This document shows, in pieces, positions 1 through 7,475 of a stretch of 17,517 nt of DNA. The notes under the pieces are model-generated. The model worked only from the letters and a program-made list of their open reading frames with translations, was not told the origin of the DNA and did not search any database. This stretch comes from Chitinophagales bacterium (GTDB lineage Bacteria; Bacteroidota; Bacteroidia; Chitinophagales; UBA8649), in NCBI GenBank assembly GCA_020635975.1, contig JACJYT010000023.1, positions 1 to 17,517 of the forward strand, in the 5' to 3' direction. Positions within the stretch are counted from its first letter, which is position 1, and each line of letters opens with the position of its first letter. Position numbers and translations under genes: made by a program.

Positions 1-321
1 GTAATCTTTCCATGCAAACATTATTATAAAGGCAATAAGAGCATGGAATAACATCATATTGAAACTATAGGCAGCCACAACAGCCGCTAAGCTTGCATTA
101 AATTGTAAAAAGGCTAGGGGTAGTAACTGTGTACATGCAGCTATAAATCTTTGCGATCCAAAGGCGAAGCTTCTTTCATTAACTAAGTTATAGAGATAAG
201 TTGCAGTGTCTGCACTTAGAATTCTTTCTAGGCTGAAAACCAAAGAAAAAACTAGTAATACAACTATACTTAGACTAGAAAGCAGCCTATAAAAGCCGGA
301 GTGATCTTGAGTTAGTTTCAT
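1..321 (-). CDS. Multi-pass membrane protein, N-terminal part only (3' end beyond window)
   Basis: An open frame runs from an ATG at 321 on the minus strand to the window edge: 107 codons without a stop. The N-terminus is MKLTQDHSGFYRLL. It is followed by a strongly hydrophobic segment (about residues 18-34), a short polar stretch with the motif SADTATYLYNLVNERSF, and two further hydrophobic segments (about 62-80 and 82-103), so it is an integral inner-membrane protein. The stop codon of polA is immediately followed by this ATG (TAAATG, no gap), which suggests translational coupling and co-transcription with polA. I do not recognise the family from this fragment. A polytopic glycosyltransferase-like or other transporter-like membrane protein is possible, but the function is unassigned. 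Confidence 0.75.
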   Translation of the reverse strand, partial: MKLTQDHSGFYRLLSSLSIVVLLVFSLVFSLERILSADTATYLYNLVNERSFAFGSQRFIAACTQLLPLAFLQFNASLAAVVAAYSFNMMLFHALIAFIIMFAWKDY

Positions 322-3096
322 TTAGTGCGCTTCTAACCAATTTGTTCCTTCTCCTAATTCAGCTATAATGGGAACCTTCAAGCCGCCTAAGGCATTCTGC
401 ATTTTATCGACAACCAAAACCTTCAGCTCTTCCATTTCCGATTTAAGTACATCAAACACTAATTCATCGTGAACTTGCAAAGTCATTAGAGATTTCATTT
501 CTCTACGCTGCATTTCTTGATGAATATGAATCATAGCTAATTTAATCATATCAGCAGCCGAACCTTGAACTGGCGCATTAATAGCATTTCTTTCTGCATG
601 GCCACGTAAAATAGCATTTCTTGAATTGATATCCTTTAATAAGCGTTTTCGTCCCAAAATAGTAGAAACATAGCCCTTCTTTCTTGCTTGTTCCACATTC
701 TCTTCCATGTATTTCTTGATGCCAGGATAGGTTCTGAAATAAGAATCTATTACTTCTTTACTCTCCGTTCTACTTAAGTTAGTTTGCTGACTTAAGCCAA
801 AAGCGGAAACACCATAGATAATTCCAAAATTAACGGTTTTCGCATTGCTCCTCATCTCTTTGGTAACTTGGCTTAAGTCTACATCAAAAACTTTTGCCGC
901 TGTTGCTGTATGAATGTCTAGTCCTTCCTGAAAGGCGGCCAACATGGCCTGATCCCCACTGAGCTCTGCTATTAGTCGCAACTCAATCTGACTGTAATCT
1001 GCAGCCAATAAGAGCCTATCTGCACCACCGGCAATAAAGGCCTTCCTTACCTTTCTTCCTCTCTCGGTTCTAATAGGAATGTTTTGCAAGTTTGGATTTA
1101 CAGAGCTCAACCTGCCAGTAGAAGCAACTGCTTGACTAAAGGTGGTATGCACTCTGCCCGTGTTAGGATTAATCAACTTAGGCAAAGCATCTACATAAGT
1201 GGATTTCAATTTAGCAATTTGCCGATACTCTAAAATAGCATCTACTATAGGATAATCCTTTTGATAGCTCAATAAGGCATCCTCTCCCGTTGCATACTGT
1301 CCAGTTTTTGTCTTTTTTCCTTTATACGGAATTCCCATTTGATCAAATAGAACTTCGCCTAATTGCTTAGGAGAATCCATATTAAATTCTGTATTCGCTT
1401 CTTTAAAAATTTGTTCTCTCGTAAGAATTAATTCTTCATTCAATTCCTTTCCATATTGTAAGAGAAAATTCTCGTCTAAATTCACCCCATTTCTTTCCAT
1501 ATAAGTTAGCACTGGCACGAGAGGCATTTCCAGTTCCATTAAAAGCTTATCGAGCACCTGTTCTTTGCATAAAGGAGTAAATACTTCCATAAGTTGCCAG
1601 GTAATGTCGGCATCTTCAGCGGCATATTCGGTTTGTTGTGCTAGATCTACATCCTGAAAACTAGCCTGATTCTTACCTTTCTTGCCAATTAAATCCTCAA
1701 TTGGAATTGGACTATAGCCCAAATAACTTTCTGCTAAATAATCCATATTGTGGCGCAAATCAGGCTCTAATAAATAATGTGCTAACATGGTATCAAACAA
1801 CTCCCCCTGCAAATGAATGCCATGATTTGCCAAGATGTGCATATCATACTTAATATTCTGACCAACTTTAGCAATAGTAGGATCTTCCATAATAGGCTTA
1901 AGAATAGCTAAGTAAGCTTCTCTATTTTCTTCACTTAATGGAAGATAAAAGGCTTCGCTAGCATGACAACTAAATGAAATTCCCAGAATAGTTTCGTTCA
2001 TTACGTCTAAGCCCGTAGTTTCTGTATCGAAGGCGAATCGCTTATTCTTGCTTAAAAGTAATAAGACGGATTTTAGCTCCTTCTCTGATTTAATCAAGGT
2101 ATAATTATGCTCGGTATTGGTAATGTCCTTTCCCTTTTCTACTTCTGGCTCTGTATTAGCTTGCTCTGATGTAGCAAATAAATCCATTTGGCCATTAGAC
2201 GTCTTTTGGTTCACACTATAATCGTCCCCTAAGATTCTTCGTCCTATATTTCTAAACTCTAATTCTGCAAACAATTCAGCAAGCCTTTGCTTGTCCGGCT
2301 CAGAAATCAACAAATCCTCATCACTTACTTCTATAGGCGCATCCAAAATAATCGTAGCTAGCATTTTACTAATTAATGCCTGCTCTACATTCGCTTCTAC
2401 ATTTTCCCTCATTTTCCCCTTTAGCTCATGAGCATGCTCCAACATGTTCTCCATGCTGCCATATTCGGCAATCAACTTCTTTGCAGTTTTTTCACCAATG
2501 CCTGGAATTCCAGGAATATTATCTACGGCATCGCCCCACATTCCTAGTATATCGATTACCTGTTTTGGGTCTGAAATCTCCCATTTTTCCAAAACCTCTG
2601 GAACCCCTAAAATCTCCACACCATTACCTTGTCGAGAGGGCTTGTAAATAAAAATTCTATCGGAAACCAGTTGAGCAAAATCTTTATCTGGAGTTACCAT
2701 ATAAACAATATGTCCGCTCTTTTCCTTTTCTTTAGCAATTGTTCCAACGATATCATCTGCTTCGTAGCCAGCCAACTCCAACATGGGTATATTATAGGCC
2801 TTTAATATTTCCTTGATGTAAGGAATTGCTAAGACAATATCTTCTGGCATGGCTTCTCTATTCGCCTTATAAAAGGAATGTTCTGCTGCTCTATCTGTCT
2901 CCCCTGGCGAATCGAATACCACAGCTAAATGGCTTGGCTTTTCCTTTTCTAATAAATCTATTAAGAATAGGGTAAAACCATAAATAGCAGAAGTATTCTT
3001 CCCTTTTGAATTTTTTATAGGGTTTTTAATAAATGCATAATAAGCTCTATAAATAAGGGCAAATGCATCTAGTAGAAAAAGTCTTTTATCTTCCAT
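322..3096 (-). CDS. polA: DNA polymerase I (5' nuclease, 3'-5' exonuclease and polymerase domains)
   Basis: This is a family A DNA polymerase for repair synthesis and Okazaki-fragment maturation, acting in the cytoplasm. At 924 residues it has the usual full length. The N-terminal flap/5' nuclease (about 1-300) shows LLDAFALIYRAYYAF, VVFDSPGETDR, YEADDIV and GDAVDNIPGIPGIGEKTA (helix-hairpin-helix). The proofreading domain keeps its DEDDy residues (FAFDTETTG, NIKYDMH, YAAEDAD), so 3'-5' exonuclease activity should be intact, unlike in several Gram-positive enzymes. The polymerase motifs are DYSQIELR (A, about residue 700), RSNAKTVNFGIIYG (B, about 750) and VHDEL (C, about 875). I chose the ATG at 3096 (MEDKRLFLLDA). 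The longer frame begins with a TTG at 3120 that lies inside a TATCTTTG promoter element. The gene is followed directly by a membrane protein gene. Confidence 0.97.
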   Translation of the reverse strand: MEDKRLFLLDAFALIYRAYYAFIKNPIKNSKGKNTSAIYGFTLFLIDLLEKEKPSHLAVVFDSPGETDRAAEHSFYKANREAMPEDIVLAIPYIKEILKAYNIPMLELAGYEADDIVGTIAKEKEKSGHIVYMVTPDKDFAQLVSDRIFIYKPSRQGNGVEILGVPEVLEKWEISDPKQVIDILGMWGDAVDNIPGIPGIGEKTAKKLIAEYGSMENMLEHAHELKGKMRENVEANVEQALISKMLATIILDAPIEVSDEDLLISEPDKQRLAELFAELEFRNIGRRILGDDYSVNQKTSNGQMDLFATSEQANTEPEVEKGKDITNTEHNYTLIKSEKELKSVLLLLSKNKRFAFDTETTGLDVMNETILGISFSCHASEAFYLPLSEENREAYLAILKPIMEDPTIAKVGQNIKYDMHILANHGIHLQGELFDTMLAHYLLEPDLRHNMDYLAESYLGYSPIPIEDLIGKKGKNQASFQDVDLAQQTEYAAEDADITWQLMEVFTPLCKEQVLDKLLMELEMPLVPVLTYMERNGVNLDENFLLQYGKELNEELILTREQIFKEANTEFNMDSPKQLGEVLFDQMGIPYKGKKTKTGQYATGEDALLSYQKDYPIVDAILEYRQIAKLKSTYVDALPKLINPNTGRVHTTFSQAVASTGRLSSVNPNLQNIPIRTERGRKVRKAFIAGGADRLLLAADYSQIELRLIAELSGDQAMLAAFQEGLDIHTATAAKVFDVDLSQVTKEMRSNAKTVNFGIIYGVSAFGLSQQTNLSRTESKEVIDSYFRTYPGIKKYMEENVEQARKKGYVSTILGRKRLLKDINSRNAILRGHAERNAINAPVQGSAADMIKLAMIHIHQEMQRREMKSLMTLQVHDELVFDVLKSEMEELKVLVVDKMQNALGGLKVPIIAELGEGTNWLEAH

Positions 3097-3117
3097 GAAT
3101 ATAGCTTCGATTTTAAA

Positions 3118-3125
3118 CAAAGATA
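3118..3125 (-). promoter_or_regulatory. Bacteroidota -7 promoter element of polA (TATCTTTG)
   Basis: This is an exact match to the TAnnTTTG -7 consensus used by the Bacteroidota primary sigma factor, reading on the minus strand. It ends 21 bases before the polA ATG, which would give a short untranslated leader. No TTG is visible at the -33 position, which falls in the terminator stem of the preceding gene. Confidence 0.55.
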
Positions 3126-3133
3126 ATATAAAT

Positions 3134-3172
3134 AAAAAGCCCCTCCTTCCGAAAATGGAAAGAGGGGCTTTT
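3134..3172 (-). terminator. Intrinsic terminator of the T9SS-secreted protein gene
   Basis: A 16-bp stem-loop with a six-base loop lies 24 bases after the stop of the 858-residue protein. The arms read AAAAGCCCCTCTTTCC and GGAAGGAGGGGCTTTT on the minus strand, followed by a T-rich run (TTTATTTATAT). On the minus-strand transcript the single irregular position is a G-U wobble. On the plus strand it would be a C-A mismatch, so the hairpin is better formed in the direction of the upstream gene. It lies immediately before the polA -7 element. Confidence 0.88.
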
Positions 3173-3196
3173 AAAAATATAAACTAATCGCTATTC

Positions 3197-5773
3197 TTAG
3201 TGTCTAACTACAAATTTTTGCGTAGACAAGCCATTAGCAGACTTAATTTTAAGGATGTAAACACCATTGTTCAAGTTAGCAGTGTTGAAGTTAGTGTTAA
3301 CATCTTTAGCATTATTAAAGTTAATTGCTTCGATAACTCTACCTTCTACAGAAACGATAGAAACCTCTACATTTTCTGAACTAACTAAGCTGAAGCTCAA
3401 GTTAAGAACTTGGTTAGCTGGGTTAGGGAAGATATTTAAAGCTGAAACAAAAGCAATATCATTAATACCTGTAGCAGGGTTACAATCTTCATCTACACCA
3501 CTGTTAGGAATATCTGTAGCACCTGGGTTAATTGCAGCGTTATTATCGTTACAGTCACCACCTACTAATACGTATCCGAATAAAGTTTCGCAAGTATCGA
3601 TAGAACCAACTGGGCTACCATAACCGTCACCATCCGCATCTACGTAGTAAGTTTCAACAACCAAACCTTCGTCAACTTGACCATCGCAATCGTTATCTAT
3701 ACCATCGCAAATTTCAGGAGCACCCGGATAAACAGAAGCGTTGTTATCGTCACAATCTTGACCAGTTACTGGGTCGTTAGATGTATCGAAACCATCACCA
3801 TCCACATCAGAAGCGAATAAATCGCCATCGCAGTTTTCATCAATAGCGTTTCCAACGATTTCGAAAGCATCTGGATTGATTGCAGCGTTATTATCATTAC
3901 AATCTAAGCTATTTGTAGAGTATCCTGGAGGAACTGTAGCAGTACAAGTCATTGTAGTGTTAGCTGGGTCACCAAAACCATCATTATCATTATCTCTGTA
4001 GTAAGTAAATGTTGGCGTATTAACTGTAATTAGAGCTGTTTTAGTTTCTGAATCTGTACCTACAAGGTTAGTTGCAGTTAAAGTTACATCATAAGTACCT
4101 GGCACGTTATACACTACCGTTGGGTTTTGCGCTGTAGAAGTACCTGGAGTTCCACCTGGGAAAGTCCAAGACCAAGATGTAGGAGAATCAGAAGTTAAAT
4201 CTGTAAAAGTTACTGTACCACCTGCACAAACTGTTGCAGGAGAAGCAGTAAAGTTAGCAACTGGAGGATCCAATTCGTCAGCTTCAAACAAATCTAAAAC
4301 GATGAAACCATTTGAAGTTTTGTTTATATTAACCATGTAATCCGTTCCACTTGTTGTACACATGTAGTTGAAAGAATATTTTTGGTAAGCAGAATCAGCA
4401 GCAGTTAAAGTTACAGAACCTAAAGCCGCAATCACGTTTTGATCACCATCTACTAATTGCATAGAGAAAGAACCTGTAACACCAAAACCTGTTCTAGCAT
4501 AAATACTGAAAGAATAAGCAGTACCTGCAGCTAAAGTCATTTCTGGAGATTGCATAGTTTCATTTACCGCAGAAGCACTTAATTGGTTACCATTTACTAA
4601 AGAACCATATACTTGCATTGAACCATCCTGAGCTGGAAGGTTAGTGAAATCATTAACTACAGAAAGTGTAGCACCATCATTGTCATTGTCGAAATATTTC
4701 CAACCCCAAGTTTCGTGGTCAAATAAGAATACACCAGCACCTAAATCAGCAACTTCGAAAGAAGAAGAGTAAGGAGTAGCATAAGATTCAGCTGGAGCAA
4801 TTAAAATACGACCAGCAACATCAGAGGCATCAGAAGATAAATTGAAAGCTGAAGAATCTGCTAAAATAAAGAAATCTAAAACTTGATCAGAAGCTAAAGC
4901 TGGGAATAAAGTATCTAAACCGAAAGCCTCGAAATTGTGTGTATAGCTAGCACCTGGAGCTAAGGCTGGAACTAATTGAATAGAATCTGTAAAAGCAACA
5001 CCTTCTGTTGGAGCAGTTACATCATCCACTAAGAAATAAGTAAGAAATACTGAATCTAAAGCATTAACACCTGTATTTACTACCTCAACTGAAGCTTGGA
5101 AATTTGTTCTTTCAGAGAAATCAACAATTAAGAACTGACCACTAGAGAACTCACTAGATTGATCATAACCATTAGTAGTTACTGCACCTAGCTCAACATC
5201 GTAAGCAGCTGGCTCACTTACTTCAATATCATCAATCCAACATTGACTTTGGTCTGTAGAAATTAAACGAAAAGCAATATAAACAGTACCACCAACATAA
5301 GGAGCTAAACTGATCGTGTGATCCGTCCAAGTTTCTAATTCATTTGTAATTGTCGTTAAAGTTGTAAAACTACCAATAGCTGTATTCGTAGTAGAAATTT
5401 TAACTTCGTAAGTTTCTGGATAATTTGGACCTTCAAAAGAAATACCTTTCCAAGAAAGACTAGTACCTGCTGTTGCAGAACTTAAATCAATTCCACCACT
5501 AATTAACCAATCATCCACCGTACAAGCTGCTGGGTTAGTCCAAGATTGAGCAGAAGCAAACTGTCCTTGAGCATCTCCGTTATCACCAACTACCCAAGAC
5601 TCATTGGTGAAAGTTGCAGGATTGTTAACAGAACAAGCATCTTCGTTTAACACAGTAAAGTTAGATGGTGGGTCGCCAGCTACTTCCGCTTCGAAATCTT
5701 CGAAGAAGTATACTTGCGCTTTCAAAGAAAAGCCAACAAGTAGCAACATAAATAAAGTAATTTTTTTCATCAT
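3197..5773 (-). CDS. Secreted multidomain protein with PKD domain, MopE-type repeats and T9SS sorting domain
   Basis: This is a large extracellular or cell-surface protein of 858 residues. Residues 1-20 are a signal peptide (MMKKITLFMLLLVGFSLKAQ). Residues 21-187 resemble the cleaved-adhesin/choice-of-anchor-J fold, with DDWLISGGIDLS and CWIDDIEV. Residues 190-500 are further beta-rich sequence. Residues 503-585 are a PKD domain (WSWTFPGGTPG ... YNVPGTYDVTLTATN). Residues 588-765 hold three acidic repeats of the MopE 'putative metal-binding' type, each with DxDGDG-like loops, DCNDNN or DCDDNN and a CDG or NCDGD element. Residues 775-858 are a type A T9SS sorting domain (LNIFPNPANQ ... GVYILKIKSANG ... 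QKFVVRH). Predicted export is by Sec, then T9SS with C-terminal cleavage. Ligand and role are unknown; adhesion or metal (Ca or Cu) binding is inferred. Start may be the ATG at 5773 or 5770. It is monocistronic, with its own terminator. Confidence 0.93.
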   Translation of the reverse strand: MMKKITLFMLLLVGFSLKAQVYFFEDFEAEVAGDPPSNFTVLNEDACSVNNPATFTNESWVVGDNGDAQGQFASAQSWTNPAACTVDDWLISGGIDLSSATAGTSLSWKGISFEGPNYPETYEVKISTTNTAIGSFTTLTTITNELETWTDHTISLAPYVGGTVYIAFRLISTDQSQCWIDDIEVSEPAAYDVELGAVTTNGYDQSSEFSSGQFLIVDFSERTNFQASVEVVNTGVNALDSVFLTYFLVDDVTAPTEGVAFTDSIQLVPALAPGASYTHNFEAFGLDTLFPALASDQVLDFFILADSSAFNLSSDASDVAGRILIAPAESYATPYSSSFEVADLGAGVFLFDHETWGWKYFDNDNDGATLSVVNDFTNLPAQDGSMQVYGSLVNGNQLSASAVNETMQSPEMTLAAGTAYSFSIYARTGFGVTGSFSMQLVDGDQNVIAALGSVTLTAADSAYQKYSFNYMCTTSGTDYMVNINKTSNGFIVLDLFEADELDPPVANFTASPATVCAGGTVTFTDLTSDSPTSWSWTFPGGTPGTSTAQNPTVVYNVPGTYDVTLTATNLVGTDSETKTALITVNTPTFTYYRDNDNDGFGDPANTTMTCTATVPPGYSTNSLDCNDNNAAINPDAFEIVGNAIDENCDGDLFASDVDGDGFDTSNDPVTGQDCDDNNASVYPGAPEICDGIDNDCDGQVDEGLVVETYYVDADGDGYGSPVGSIDTCETLFGYVLVGGDCNDNNAAINPGATDIPNSGVDEDCNPATGINDIAFVSALNIFPNPANQVLNLSFSLVSSENVEVSIVSVEGRVIEAINFNNAKDVNTNFNTANLNNGVYILKIKSANGLSTQKFVVRH

Positions 5774-5814
5774 GTTTTTTTAAGTTTAAAATATTTGTTT
5801 TTAAAGACAATGAC

Positions 5815-5822
5815 CAAATATA
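5815..5822 (-). promoter_or_regulatory. -7 promoter element of the T9SS-secreted protein gene (TATATTTG)
   Basis: Exact TAnnTTTG match on the minus strand, ending 41 bases before the ATG at 5773. A TTTG lies 12 bases further upstream, closer than the usual -33 spacing, so only the -7 element is claimed. Confidence 0.55.
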
Positions 5823-5843
5823 ATACTTCTAAATCAAATATTC

Positions 5844-5858
5844 TGACATTCTCTGTCA
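5844..5858. repeat. Short inverted repeat TGACA-N5-TGTCA in a divergent promoter region
   Basis: A perfect 5-bp palindromic pair (TGACA, TTCTC, TGTCA) lies in the 185-bp region between the secreted-protein gene and the TonB-like gene. A further TGACA half-site occurs at 5888-5892. The position, just upstream of the -7 element at 5815-5822, would suit a dimeric regulator, but no regulator is identified. The rest of the region (5774-5958) is AT-rich with near-consensus plus-strand TATCTTTA at 5872-5879 and 5904-5911, possible -7 elements for the TonB-like gene. Confidence 0.35.
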
Positions 5859-5958
5859 TTTTTAACAAAATTATCTTTACAATGCTTTGACATAATCTTC
5901 ATATATCTTTAGGTTTTAATAGCGTTTTCCTTGTAATTATTTAACAAAACAAAAAATT

Positions 5959-6648
5959 ATGAAAACGGAAAACAAAACACAAAGTTTCCTAGCAACGAGT
6001 TCTAGAAAATTCTTTAAAGTAGGTTTAGCAAGTTCTATTCTCCTTAGCATTCTCGCCTTCAAATTACCTATTTATCAAAAAACTCCCTCTATTGTAATTC
6101 TTGAACCCGAAGAAGACGACGGAATTTTCACGATAAGTGTAGTATTACCCGAAGAAAAGAAAGAAATGAAAACAGAGAAAGTAATCAGCACTCCTCCAAG
6201 TCCTGTTCAAAAAATTATTCCAGTTATCCATGAGCCCATTGAGCCACTAGAACCAAGTAAGCCTGTAGAACCGATAAAAACAAGCACTCTCGTGAGTGCT
6301 CCAAGCATATCGGAACCAGATCCAACTCCCCCTACCTATATTGGTATTGTAGAAAAAATGCCCGAATTCTATGGTGGAGAGGCTGCCCTATTAAGCTACT
6401 TAGGTAATAAAATCAAGTATCCTCCAATGGCGATAGAATACGAAATTGAGGGTAAGGTGTACGTTCGCTTTACTATCAACCCTAAAGGGGAGGTAGTAAA
6501 TGCAGAAATTGCTAAAGGTGTGAACAAACTTCTAGACGACGAGGCCCTTCGAGTAGTTAAAAACATGCCCGATTGGCAGGCTGGAGAACAAAATGGTAAA
6601 AAAGTGAATGTGGTTTTGGTAATTCCTGTAAACTTCGAACTACGCTAA
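5959..6648 (+). CDS. TonB-family energy transducer (C-terminal TonB domain)
   Basis: This 229-residue protein has the layout of a TonB protein. It has a short basic N-terminus, one membrane helix (about 21-38, VGLASSILLSILAFKLPI), and a periplasmic linker rich in proline, glutamate and lysine (about 65-128, with repeated EPxEP/KPVEP-like units). The C-terminal TonB domain (about 132-229) has PEFYGGEAALLSYLGNKIKYP, EGKVYVRFTINPKGEV and VVLVIPVNFELR. Family knowledge: such proteins couple ExbBD proton flow to outer-membrane TonB-dependent (often SusC-like) receptors. The YPPMAIEYEIEGKVYVRF block is typical of Bacteroidota TonBs. No exbB, exbD or receptor gene is next to it, so its partner is unknown. 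It diverges from the secreted protein gene and converges with the propeller-like gene 11 bases away. Bacteroidota carry many paralogues, so no specific symbol is given. Confidence 0.93.
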   Translation: MKTENKTQSFLATSSRKFFKVGLASSILLSILAFKLPIYQKTPSIVILEPEEDDGIFTISVVLPEEKKEMKTEKVISTPPSPVQKIIPVIHEPIEPLEPSKPVEPIKTSTLVSAPSISEPDPTPPTYIGIVEKMPEFYGGEAALLSYLGNKIKYPPMAIEYEIEGKVYVRFTINPKGEVVNAEIAKGVNKLLDDEALRVVKNMPDWQAGEQNGKKVNVVLVIPVNFELR

Positions 6649-6659
6649 GTTCCTCCCTT

Positions 6660-7475
6660 CTACTTAAAAGAAAAGATAGAAACTTTATCAGACTCTACTA
6701 CATATACTCTATCTTTTCTGAGTTCAGATGCCTTTGCCTGCAGCCATTCGGGTAGGGGCATTTGTTCTTCTTTAAAGCTAAGTAAATCGTAACTGAACAA
6801 GCTATTCTCTTTAAAGTAAATAAGTTTGTTTTGAATAATCTGAAATGAATTTAACTCCAGAAGAGGAATTCTTTTTTGATACGTACCAAAGCGATCAAAT
6901 ACATAGATGCCATTCTTCGGGTCGTTCAAATAAACGAAGTTTTCATAATCGAGCATGGTGCTCACTTGAACCGTTTCTTTAAACAAAAGGTTAAACTTCT
7001 CGCTAGAATACAGAGCCGTTCCTGCAGCATCCATTTTCTTTAAACGGAACGCAATATTATCGAAAACCCAAAAATTATCGTCTCTAGCATGGGCTAAGGC
7101 ACTAATACTATAATAACCCAAATCGTTTAAATTATAGCTTCCTATTTCCGACAAGGTTTTGTCCAATACTTTTAGGTGCATGTAATCCTCGTAATAAACT
7201 AAAATTTTTAAAGGATCACTAACGTCCACACTGCTTATTTTCCCATGACTATAATCTTCATAGATAAAGGAAGAATTTCCGTTCTTATCATAAAGACTTA
7301 AACGATAATTCTCAATCAAATATAAATTGGCTAAATAATCTGTTACGATTTTAACTTCTTTAGCTGGAAGACTTTTGATCAATTGGTAGTTTTGCGCTTT
7401 GGCCTCCAGAGAAGCAAAACTAAGAATTAGAATACTTAAGTAAGTGAAGTGCTTGTCCGTCAAACATTGCATAAG
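6660..7475 (-). CDS. Secreted protein of unknown function, propeller-like repeats
   Basis: I do not recognise a named family. The protein (271 residues from the ATG at 7475) starts with a signal peptide (MQCLTDKHFTYLSILILSFASLEAKAQ, hydrophobic core about 10-20, likely cut after AKAQ), so it is periplasmic or outer-membrane associated. The mature part has four to six repeats of about 40 residues in the style of a beta-propeller: YLANLYLIENYRLSLYDKNG, DNFWVFDNIAFRLKKMDAAG, NFVYLNDPKNGIYVFDRFG, KLIYFKENSLFSYDLLSF. It is the last gene of the rsfS-ftsH-LUD-lpxH cluster and overlaps the end of lpxH by 56 bases in another frame. The frame stays open further upstream to 7526, but the region before 7475 adds no signal-like sequence. 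A TTG at 7466 is an alternative start. Confidence 0.82.
   Translation of the reverse strand, partial: LMQCLTDKHFTYLSILILSFASLEAKAQNYQLIKSLPAKEVKIVTDYLANLYLIENYRLSLYDKNGNSSFIYEDYSHGKISSVDVSDPLKILVYYEDYMHLKVLDKTLSEIGSYNLNDLGYYSISALAHARDDNFWVFDNIAFRLKKMDAAGTALYSSEKFNLLFKETVQVSTMLDYENFVYLNDPKNGIYVFDRFGTYQKRIPLLELNSFQIIQNKLIYFKENSLFSYDLLSFKEEQMPLPEWLQAKASELRKDRVYVVESDKVSIFSFK
6669..6719. repeat. 12-bp inverted repeat at the convergent gene ends
   Basis: Perfect arms AGAAAAGATAGA (6669-6680) and TCTATCTTTTCT (6708-6719) are separated by 27 bases. They lie just inside the 3' end of the propeller-like gene and 20 bases after the TonB-like stop. On the minus strand the second arm runs into TTTT. It might act as a weak shared terminator, but the loop is long and the stem AT-rich. 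Confidence 0.4.

Noticed and set aside
3267..3623. 118-codon plus-strand frame across the secreted-protein gene
   Set aside because: It is the antisense shadow of the MopE repeats and sorting domain; low complexity, with no homology-like features.
3588..4020. Tandem DNA repeat or CRISPR-like array in the secreted-protein gene
   Set aside because: The repetition comes from three diverged protein repeats, of irregular spacing and without identical DNA units.
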